From assembly GCA_002404195.1 (NCBI GenBank), contig DHJF01000007.1:1-19829 (forward strand): a DNA stretch of 19,829 nucleotides. The letters are read 5' to 3'. The DNA is from Candidatus Saccharibacteria bacterium UBA4727 (GTDB lineage Bacteria > Patescibacteriota > Saccharimonadia > Saccharimonadales > Saccharimonadaceae). The notes beneath the pieces were generated by a model, which made no database searches, was not told the DNA's origin, and saw only the letters and a list, made by a program, of their open reading frames with translations. Each line of letters begins with the position of its first letter. The stretch's first letter is position 1. The position numbers and the translations under genes were made by a program. This document shows positions 14,620 to 19,829 of this stretch, piece by piece.

Positions 14620-14917
14620 GGTACCTTCTCCTTATTGCACGTAGGTAGTCACCAAATGAATGAGCGCCTAGCCACTCCGCAAGTGTCGGTCGGTGAAGAT
14701 TTTCAGGTACTGTAATCTGCGACAGTGAGTGTTCAATTTTTTTAATATCAAAAATCAGAAACTCTCGTTCGAGCTGCTTTAGCTCCAGGATACTGCGGCT
14801 GCCTGTTTTACTCTTGAGATCCTGACTAATATGCTCGTATCTCGCTTTAAGATGTTCAAGCTTCTCGTGAAGCTGCTCGGCGCTAGATAATGTCGGTACG
14901 GTTGAATACTGTATCAT
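14588..14917 (-). CDS. Small coiled-coil protein, first gene of the polysaccharide operon
   Basis: 109 aa from the ATG at 14917, chosen because GGGGGG lies 5 bases upstream; a start at 14935 is in frame but has no ribosome site. Residues 12-70 have a heptad-like, charged helical pattern (EQLHEKLEHLKARYEHIS, then LELKQLEREFLIFDIKKIEHSL), so a coiled coil is likely. The C-terminal part (78-109) is basic, with LAEWLGAHSFGDYLRAIRRRY. No signal peptide or membrane segment; cytosolic. No family recognised. It is the first gene after the regulated promoter (14955-14998) and overlaps the next gene by 32 bases, so it is probably part of the synthase machinery or its control. Confidence 0.7.
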   Translation of the reverse strand: MIQYSTVPTLSSAEQLHEKLEHLKARYEHISQDLKSKTGSRSILELKQLEREFLIFDIKKIEHSLSQITVPENLHRPTLAEWLGAHSFGDYLRAIRRRYHAQNKPIRLL

Positions 14918-14954
14918 TGTAACCCCCCTTCGCATCTACTATTTCCTGTAACTT

Positions 14955-14998
14955 AATATAGCGCAGGGTGTCTAGGTTTATGTGTGACGCCAGTCAAT
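14955..14998 (-). promoter_or_regulatory. Polysaccharide operon promoter with Crp-like site
   Basis: TATATT (14960-14955) is the -10 box on the minus strand, predicted start near 14948. The -35 position holds ACATAA, far from consensus, as expected for an activator-dependent promoter. A palindrome TGTGA-CGCCAG-TCAAT (14983-14998) is centred about 42.5 bases upstream of the start; its left half is perfect and the right half matches 3 of 5. Confidence 0.6.
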
Positions 14999-15005
14999 TA
15001 GGACG

Positions 15006-15040
15006 CGTGATTTTGCTCACAATTAATTTAGGAGTATGAT
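15006..15040 (+). promoter_or_regulatory. Regulator promoter with Crp-like site (likely autoregulation)
   Basis: CGTGA-TTTTGC-TCACA (15006-15021) matches TGTGA-N6-TCACA at 9 of 10 places. It covers the -35 area (TTGCTC, 15013-15018) of a promoter with -10 TATGAT (15035-15040), predicted start near 15047. Binding here should block polymerase, suggesting self-repression. Its centre is 23 bp from the centre of the neighbouring site, about two helix turns. Confidence 0.6.
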
Positions 15041-15058
15041 AGATGCGGAAACGGAACG

Positions 15059-15751
15059 ATGGGCGTACGGATGAATGAATATCGTCACAAACCATTTATA
15101 AAGTTTACATCGACGCAAGCAATTGAGGCCTTTTTTAGTAGCTATCCTGTGAAAAAGTATAAAAAAGGGCACATTCTGATTCTTGCCGGAGAGAACACGG
15201 ACTACGCCTATTACCTCGTTGAAGGAAAAATGAAGATCTACGATGTTACCTATCGAGGCGATGAAATTATCATTAATACCTTTCGTCCCCCTGCCTTCTT
15301 TCCGATATCGTTAATTATTAACGAGTCGGTAACGCGCTATATTTATGAAGCTGATACGGATATTACGATTCAGCAAGCGCCCCGGGAAGCGGCTGCATAT
15401 TTCTTAGACAAACATCCTGACGTTGTGTTTGATCTCCTCTCATATCTTTATACGACTTTGGATGAAGTGCTCGAGCGGCTGGTTCACGCCATTGCCAGTA
15501 GTGCAAAAGACCGTTTAATTTACTGTCTTGTTACAGAGTGCCGAGAATATGGTGAATTGCAGCCTGACGGCACCTATATTCTTGCTGTTAGTGAAAAGGA
15601 ACTTGGTGCTCGAGCAGGACTATCTCGCGAGACGGTGAGTCGTGAGGCGAAGATTCTGAAAATCACTAAGTTAATTGAGGTTCATCATAACTACATGATC
15701 ATTATTAATATTAAAAAATTAGAACGATACCTCGATATCCATAGGGCATAA
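15059..15751 (+). CDS. Crp/Fnr-family transcription regulator
   Basis: 230 aa, a normal length for the family. Residues 15-115 form the cyclic-nucleotide-binding-like beta barrel (KKGHILILAGENTDYAYYLVEGKMKI at 35-60), a long dimerisation helix follows (about 118-148), then the winged helix with VSEKELGARAGLSRETVSREAKIL (177-200). The recognition helix carries R190, E191 and R195 in RETVSR, the residues that in E. coli CRP read TGTGA. The phosphate-binding cassette is not conserved (FRPPAFFPISLI in place of GE...R-A/S) and there is no FNR-type Cys cluster, so it is unlikely to sense cAMP or oxygen by an iron-sulfur centre; the ligand is unknown. Divergent from the polysaccharide operon and followed by the GH10 gene. 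A start at the ATG of residue 5 is possible. Confidence 0.93.
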   Translation: MGVRMNEYRHKPFIKFTSTQAIEAFFSSYPVKKYKKGHILILAGENTDYAYYLVEGKMKIYDVTYRGDEIIINTFRPPAFFPISLIINESVTRYIYEADTDITIQQAPREAAAYFLDKHPDVVFDLLSYLYTTLDEVLERLVHAIASSAKDRLIYCLVTECREYGELQPDGTYILAVSEKELGARAGLSRETVSREAKILKITKLIEVHHNYMIIINIKKLERYLDIHRA

Positions 15752-15760
15752 GTGTGCTTG

Positions 15761-15803
15761 TGTGATATAACTCACACTTGTTCTGGAGCTCCTCCTGTAA
15801 AAT
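15761..15803 (+). promoter_or_regulatory. GH10 promoter with perfect Crp-like site at -41.5
   Basis: TGTGA-TATAAC-TCACA (15761-15776) is an exact match to the CRP consensus half-sites, and the palindrome extends one more pair (15760-15777). The -10 box is TAAAAT (15798-15803), predicted start near 15810. The centre of the site then lies at -41.5, the class II activator position, and no consensus -35 box is present. Confidence 0.7.
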
Positions 15804-15831
15804 AGAATCAATGATAGATGGAGGTGCATGT

Positions 15832-17580
15832 GTGGTAAGTGTACGGAGATTATCGAGATATGCAATCGGTCGTATCTGGCTCTTTACTGCCGTCGCTGCA
15901 GTGTTACTTATTGGAGGTTATTGGATAATGAGCAGGCGTGCATCTTCGGAATCTGCCGCAGTTGGCAGCACCCAACTAAGCCTTATGGATTCTGGATGGA
16001 AGTATGTGCCGGGTGTCACCCCGGAAACCAATGGACTGCATGTCGCCTATCTTGGCCGAGCTATCGTTCAGCAAGATGGCAACCTGGGGCAGCCCAATCC
16101 GGCAATTAATATATACGGTACGCACCTGCGCGATGCGAATAGCTTTACTCTTAGTGCGACCATGAAAGATATCAAAGGCACAGCCTCGCTGCGACTCTAT
16201 GGCGATGTACCCGTCGTGCAGGATGAATTTCGAGTTGAGCCGAAGAGCCTTGAGTTAACTCTTACCAGTAAAAGCGTGACGGTCTCGCTCTGGAATGGGT
16301 ATAAGAATCAAAGTCTCTACAAACAACTGCCGACGCTAACACAAACAACTGCGTTGCAGCTTCAGCCGAGCAATGTTATCACTTTCCAATATCAAGGAAA
16401 ACGAACAAGTATGAATGTTAATGGTCAGCAGGTCGCTACGCTCGCAACAAATGGGTTGTTCGCTAGTGATGTTTGGTTTGGAATGAGCGCGGTAAACACC
16501 GGCGATAGTTGGGTGCTGAGTGATTTGTCAGCACCTGCAACGCCAGGCGTGAGCGTCGTGAATATGCAGGACATGTCGGCTTACGTTAAGACTAATCATG
16601 GTCTGCAAGCACTCGCTCGTCACAAACGACCAGGCTTTTTAGTGGGTGCCGCCATGACACTTGGTCCTGCGGCGACGGATACCCAGTACGCTGCCCTTGC
16701 CTTTGGCGGTAACTTTGGGCAGTTAACTACTGAAAATGCGCTCAAGTGGCAATTTGTCGAGCCGCAACCGAACGTTTTCGATTTTACCGAGGCTGATGCA
16801 CTTGTGGCGCTTGCCAAAAAGAACGGATTGGTCGTTCATGGTCATACGCTTGTCTTTGGCGAGGCAAATCCAAAATGGGTCCAAGACCTACCTATCGCCA
16901 CGGTTGCTGACAAAGAACATATCAAGCAGGTCATGGTGAATCATATTACGCAGACTGTTGGGCATTTCAAAGGAAAGATTGCTTCGTGGGACGTGGTGAA
17001 TGAGCCGCTTGCTGATTTCGATGCTCCGGCTGCTGCCGATGGCCTGCGCCAGCATGTGTGGTACAAAGCAATGGGTGCAAGCTATATTGCCACCGCGTTT
17101 ACAGCCGCGCACCAGGCGGACCCAGGCGCTAAACTGTACCTGAATGATTTTGGTCTGGAAGAAAATGGTGATCGCTGGGTGGCGTTGCTTAGACTAGTGA
17201 CACAACTAAAGTCCCAGGGTGTGCCGATTGACGGCGTTGGTTTCGAGGCGCATGTTTACGCAATCGGCGATGAAATTGATCCAGCAATACTACGCAGCCA
17301 TATTCAGACGCTCGCTGGGTTGGGCCTGGCGGTACGAATCTCAGAAATGGACGTATATGATGACAACGGTACGGCAGCGCAAGCAACGCAGTATGCCGAC
17401 GTCTTCAACGCCTGTCTGAGTGAGCCAAACTGCGTGTCGTGGTCAACCTGGGGTATCACTGACAAATACGATATGTGGCAAGACGACAATAATCAGATGC
17501 AATATGGACAAGACTTATTGTGGGACGCCCAGGCTCACCCAACGCCGGCATACACCAAGATTCAGCAATCGCTTCTCTGA
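15832..17580 (+). CDS. Membrane-anchored glycoside hydrolase family 10 (endo-beta-1,4-xylanase-like)
   Basis: 582 aa from GTG 15832, which has GGAGGT 6 bases upstream; an ATG at 15811, one base after the predicted transcript start, is the alternative. A basic N-terminus and one hydrophobic segment (about 13-33) make a signal anchor. Residues 50-235 look like a concanavalin-type beta sandwich. The GH10 barrel (about 255-582) has TTENALKW (299-306), GHTLVFGEANPKW (337-349), WDVVNEP (386-392, acid/base Glu391) and ISEMDV (503-508, nucleophile Glu505), and a Cys pair (528, 534) before VSWSTWG. Both catalytic Glu are kept, so it should be active. Known GH10 enzymes cut beta-1,4-xylan. Next to a glycan synthase operon and under the same regulator it may trim a self-made polymer. 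Confidence 0.93.
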   Translation: MVSVRRLSRYAIGRIWLFTAVAAVLLIGGYWIMSRRASSESAAVGSTQLSLMDSGWKYVPGVTPETNGLHVAYLGRAIVQQDGNLGQPNPAINIYGTHLRDANSFTLSATMKDIKGTASLRLYGDVPVVQDEFRVEPKSLELTLTSKSVTVSLWNGYKNQSLYKQLPTLTQTTALQLQPSNVITFQYQGKRTSMNVNGQQVATLATNGLFASDVWFGMSAVNTGDSWVLSDLSAPATPGVSVVNMQDMSAYVKTNHGLQALARHKRPGFLVGAAMTLGPAATDTQYAALAFGGNFGQLTTENALKWQFVEPQPNVFDFTEADALVALAKKNGLVVHGHTLVFGEANPKWVQDLPIATVADKEHIKQVMVNHITQTVGHFKGKIASWDVVNEPLADFDAPAAADGLRQHVWYKAMGASYIATAFTAAHQADPGAKLYLNDFGLEENGDRWVALLRLVTQLKSQGVPIDGVGFEAHVYAIGDEIDPAILRSHIQTLAGLGLAVRISEMDVYDDNGTAAQATQYADVFNACLSEPNCVSWSTWGITDKYDMWQDDNNQMQYGQDLLWDAQAHPTPAYTKIQQSLL

Positions 17581-17604
17581 CATGTCGTGTTTCAGTGACG
17601 ATAA

Positions 17605-17629
17605 GACCCCGCATCAGTCATGCGGGGTT
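17605..17629 (+). terminator. Hairpin after the GH10 gene
   Basis: ACCCCGCAT (17606-17614) pairs with ATGCGGGGT (17620-17628) across a 5-base loop, 25 bases after the stop. The plus-strand sequence beyond is TCAGCTAAAT, without a T run, so termination would be weak or depend on a factor. Confidence 0.6.
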
Positions 17630-17657
17630 CAGCTAAATAATAAGTACGAAGATAGAT

Positions 17658-17695
17658 GTGTGTCACCCTGCGTCGACGGACTCAGGGTGACACAC
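17658..17695 (-). terminator. 13-bp hairpin after the 187-aa gene
   Basis: Bases 17658-17670 pair perfectly with 17683-17695, 13 bases after the stop at 17709; the 12-base loop holds CGTCGACG, itself a palindrome. No T run follows on the minus strand. Confidence 0.6.
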
Positions 17696-17708
17696 GAGGG
17701 TTTACCGC

Positions 17709-18272
17709 TCATGTCAGACAGATCGTTGGCAGCATATCCCCTTCGAGGAAATGCTGCCAGAACAGCCAAGGCTTGATGTGGATGTGGTGAAAAAGAATGG
17801 AGACCATCTCGCCTGTGGCTACGTTACGACCAAAGAGCAGAAAGCCTTTCGGGAAGTCCTCGATAACGGTCTCGTCACGTAGCGACAGTCCGATGTCGCC
17901 ATCGATTGCCCGGCGCCACTCAGCGTCACTGCTCGTTGGCGGGGCGCCAAAAAGCGTTCGACTCGCCTCTCGTCCCTTCAGCTTATCTCGGTATGCTTCA
18001 AACATGCCTTGGTCAGCTGTCGGGTCGAATAGATAGGTGCGAACGTTCACCGGACGCGACGCGGGTTGTCCGCCATAACGCCAACGAATCGGATATTCCT
18101 CGTTCCGGACGTAGTCGTTGCTAAAGATGGCCGCAATGCCAACAATCTCCAGCGACTCAGCGTTCAACTCGACTTCACCGTCCAGTAGCACATGGTCAAA
18201 GTCGGTCCAGCCACAAAAAATGCGCCAAGCGACGTAGTCCCATAGGTGATTCAGTTTATTGATCAAGCTCAT
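17709..18272 (-). CDS. Hypothetical protein, 187 aa
   Basis: Start ATG at 18272 chosen for GGGGGTG 6 bases upstream; the frame is open to 18329 but the extra residues look non-coding. I do not recognise the family. The protein is soluble, rich in Trp, Phe and Asp, with several aromatic stretches (LWDYVAWRIFCGWTDFDHVLL at about 10-30, shown in part; HHIHIKPWLFWQHFLEG near the end) and a polar middle (GAPPTSSDAEWRRAIDGDIG). It has no signal peptide or membrane segment. A weak -10 may lie near 18330; the gap to the upstream pyrophosphatase gene is 92 bases. It ends in a 13-bp hairpin like those after the 110-aa and 65-aa genes. Confidence 0.7.
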   Translation of the reverse strand: MSLINKLNHLWDYVAWRIFCGWTDFDHVLLDGEVELNAESLEIVGIAAIFSNDYVRNEEYPIRWRYGGQPASRPVNVRTYLFDPTADQGMFEAYRDKLKGREASRTLFGAPPTSSDAEWRRAIDGDIGLSLRDETVIEDFPKGFLLFGRNVATGEMVSILFHHIHIKPWLFWQHFLEGDMLPTICLT

Positions 18273-18364
18273 TCTCTTCACCCCCAGGAGAAGATAGGTG
18301 CGCGTCGTGTTTCGACGTACTCTTACCATACAATAGTGGACGCAGAAGTACTAGCTGAAAAGTA

Positions 18365-18940
18365 TTATGCTTTGTCTGCGCTGCTATACCACTGGCCAAA
18401 TTGTTGCCAATGCCCAAGCGTTTCACCGGCAGAGGCGTTCTCGCCGCGACCAAGTTGTTCGGCCATCGTTTCGCTGCCGTAGAGTGAGACGACGCGCTCA
18501 AACGATTCGCTATCGTCGGTGCGGCCACGAGCCTCGGCGACGAAGTGTCCTTCGTATTGTTGCACAAAATGTTGCAAAACTTTCCCGTCATAATAGGCGA
18601 CATGTTCGAGGCAAAAAACACGTTTGTCAGTTTGGCTGGCCATAATATCCAACCAGTTTTGTTCATTCCACCAAATACCCACATCTTTCATGTAGCCACC
18701 GGGAAAGCCGCCGAGCGCCGGAACAGCCCAGCTGGTATCTGATACGATAACCGGCTGATTAGTGCCGGCGGCTTCGTAGGCAGCCCGTGCTTTAGCTTTG
18801 GTGATTTCAGCTGGGTCGGCGTGCTGAATCTCGTCAAATGCGAGTTTGATCGGTGTGACAGTAACCGAAAATAGTGCAAGTGTTGCGTTCGCCTCAGCGA
18901 TTTTACGGCTATTGCCGGTGGCAAAAAGAATAGTTTTCAT
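18365..18940 (-). CDS. Non-canonical purine NTP pyrophosphatase (RdgB/HAM1/ITPase-like)
   Basis: 191 aa, the usual size. The N-terminal ILFATGNSRKIAEA (4-17) is the substrate-binding signature of the family, and SDTSWAVPALGGFPGGYMKDV (67-87) corresponds to EDSGL.V.AL.G.PG.YS in RdgB, with the central Asp68 kept. The C-terminal catalytic region is divergent (FERVVSLYGS, GETLGHWQQFGQW). The enzyme family hydrolyses ITP, dITP and XTP to the monophosphates and keeps damaged purines out of nucleic acids. Start ATG at 18940 is supported by GAGG 7 bases upstream; a longer frame to 18955 is less likely. The changes in the EDSG motif leave some doubt about substrate choice. Confidence 0.85.
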   Translation of the reverse strand: MKTILFATGNSRKIAEANATLALFSVTVTPIKLAFDEIQHADPAEITKAKARAAYEAAGTNQPVIVSDTSWAVPALGGFPGGYMKDVGIWWNEQNWLDIMASQTDKRVFCLEHVAYYDGKVLQHFVQQYEGHFVAEARGRTDDSESFERVVSLYGSETMAEQLGRGENASAGETLGHWQQFGQWYSSADKA

Positions 18941-18994
18941 GATGATTCCTCTCATGAGTCAAAGCGGTCAAACTAGAAATGGGACCTAGGAGTT

Positions 18995-19003
18995 AGTATA
19001 ACA
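18995..19003 (-). promoter_or_regulatory. Extended -10 promoter of the pyrophosphatase gene
   Basis: TGTTATACT (19003-18995) on the minus strand is a TG-n-TATACT extended -10 element; predicted start near 18988, leader about 48 bases. No -35 box. Confidence 0.5.
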
Positions 19004-19026
19004 AAAAGAAAGCTGACCCGTGGCTA

Positions 19027-19695
19027 CTATTGTTCGCTATGACGAATGACATTAGCTATTGCTTGGCCGAGTGCGTCATGCGACTGCGCTGTCATGTGGC
19101 AGCCATCGTCACCCACTTGGGCATATAGCGCAGCGTCAATGAAGGACGTCCCCTTCTTTTCGGCTAGCGTTTGTACGTGCGCAGCCAGCTCGCGCGATTT
19201 TTCGACAGACAGGTGGTTGTAGGCGTCGGGTGTCGGCATGCTGCTGTAAAATTGCGGCGCGGTGTCGTCCATGTATGGTGGGCTGACAAGGAGTATCGTC
19301 GGTTGTGTTTCGGATTCTTTATACGAGCTTTCGATATAATCGATATACTGTTCGATGGCGTCGGCTATTTCTTCAACGGAGCGGTTGTAGTGTGTTTTGA
19401 AATCATTGGTGCCAAGCATAATAATAACCATAGCCAGTGGACTATGACTTGTCAGGCATGCTTTAAAATACGTCAGGCCGCCTCTCCCCGGCTTGTTAGG
19501 GTTTGGGTGTTCAAGATCGGTTGTGCGACCACCTAGGCCCTCCTCGATGATAGCGTAGTTGTCGCCAAGTTCGGACTGCAATACCCCCGTCCACCGCGCG
19601 CTGACACTAAAGCGCCCGCCTCTATCTGGCTTTTGGCCATAGGTGTTTGAGTCGCCGTAGCAGAGAATGGTCGTCGCGTTAGGGTTGAGGTTCAT
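19027..19695 (-). CDS. SGNH/GDSL-family hydrolase (esterase or lipase-like)
   Basis: 222 aa. All four SGNH blocks are present: GDSNTYG (14-20, catalytic Ser16), EGLGGRTTD (52-60, oxyanion Gly), LGTNDFK (94-100, Asn97) and DGCH (197-200, catalytic Asp197 and His200). Block I reads GDSNTYG, as in the arylesterase/TesA-like branch with strict Ser-Asp-His triad. There is no signal peptide, so it acts in the cytosol, hydrolysing an ester or acetyl group of unknown nature. The ATG at 19695 is exactly at the predicted transcript start (promoter 19702-19729), with no ribosome site, so the mRNA is probably leaderless. Confidence 0.93.
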   Translation of the reverse strand: MNLNPNATTILCYGDSNTYGQKPDRGGRFSVSARWTGVLQSELGDNYAIIEEGLGGRTTDLEHPNPNKPGRGGLTYFKACLTSHSPLAMVIIMLGTNDFKTHYNRSVEEIADAIEQYIDYIESSYKESETQPTILLVSPPYMDDTAPQFYSSMPTPDAYNHLSVEKSRELAAHVQTLAEKKGTSFIDAALYAQVGDDGCHMTAQSHDALGQAIANVIRHSEQ

Positions 19696-19701
19696 AGATA
19701 T

Positions 19702-19729
19702 ATAGTAGCAGAAACGATCGCAGTGTCAT
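19702..19729 (-). promoter_or_regulatory. Leaderless-type promoter of the SGNH hydrolase gene
   Basis: ATGACA (19729-19724, 5 of 6 to TTGACA), 16-base spacer, TACTAT (19707-19702) on the minus strand, then 6 bases to the ATG. The predicted start coincides with the A of the ATG. An inverted repeat GCAGAAAC/GTTTCTGC overlaps this region. Confidence 0.65.
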
Positions 19730-19761
19730 TAGTGTTTCTGCAAACATGTTACAAATCGAGA

Positions 19762-19826
19762 TTGTTAGTGTCTTGTTTATTTTTACAATAGCCAGGCGTA
19801 TAACGAAAGAGTAACTAAGGAGGAGG
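19762..19826 (+). promoter_or_regulatory. Promoter and Shine-Dalgarno site of a gene beyond the right edge
   Basis: TTGTTA (19762-19767), 16-base spacer, TACAAT (19784-19789), and AAGGAGGAGG at 19817-19826. The start codon should lie within the first ten bases or so after the window. Confidence 0.6.
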
Positions 19827-19829
19827 ACT

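Noticed and set aside
17658..17695. The repeated TGTGTCA/TGACACA arms, considered as an operator
   Set aside because: The arms extend as a 13-bp hairpin directly after a stop codon and between convergent genes, so a 3'-end structure is the better reading.
1..19829. CRISPR array, tRNA or rRNA gene, insertion sequence
   Set aside because: No regularly spaced direct repeats, no cloverleaf or rRNA-like segment, and no transposase-like frame or terminal inverted repeats were seen on either strand; a tRNA scan was not run.

Overview
The window looks like a piece of a Patescibacteria (CPR) genome, most likely Candidatus Saccharibacteria. This rests on the character of the L11, NusG and SecE proteins, the compact gene packing, the many short proteins of unknown family, and the use of TGA as an ordinary stop (which argues against the recoded CPR lineages). 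The assignment is inference from sequence style, not from a tree.

Left part (1-4358): the 5' part of an FMN reductase gene, then, all on the minus strand, the translation/transcription core secE-nusG, two unknown genes and rplK. rplK has its own strong promoter and terminator. The usual nusG-rplK-rplA string is broken: two unknown genes separate nusG from rplK, and rplA does not follow. A glycosyltransferase gene of the CrtQ/HpnB type runs divergently from secE.

Middle part (4381-9354): an orphan membrane histidine kinase, a YgjP-type metallopeptidase and a P-loop kinase-like protein in a two-gene unit, a TerC/DUF475 membrane protein, a PAP2 phosphatase and a very small unknown ORF. Several of these genes have a -10 box ending only 6-10 bases before the ATG, so their transcripts are probably leaderless or nearly so.

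Right-centre (9529-17580) is the most interesting block. A minus-strand operon encodes a small coiled-coil protein, a small membrane protein, a processive PgaC/IcaA-like family 2 glycosyltransferase and two secreted or anchored CE4 (NodB) deacetylases with beta-sandwich modules. Divergent from it lie a Crp/Fnr-family regulator and a membrane-anchored GH10 glycoside hydrolase. The regulator's recognition helix reads RETVSR, as in E. coli CRP, and palindromes close to TGTGA-N6-TCACA stand before all three transcription units. Two of them are near -41.5 of a predicted start, the class II activator position. I read this as one regulon for making, deacetylating and trimming an extracellular polysaccharide. 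A role in attacking acetylated xylan is the main alternative.

Right end (17581-19829): two hairpins between convergent genes, an unknown 187-aa protein, an ITPase/RdgB-like pyrophosphatase, an SGNH hydrolase with a leaderless-type promoter, and a plus-strand promoter plus Shine-Dalgarno site for a gene that starts just beyond the window. I saw no rRNA, tRNA, CRISPR array or insertion sequence.
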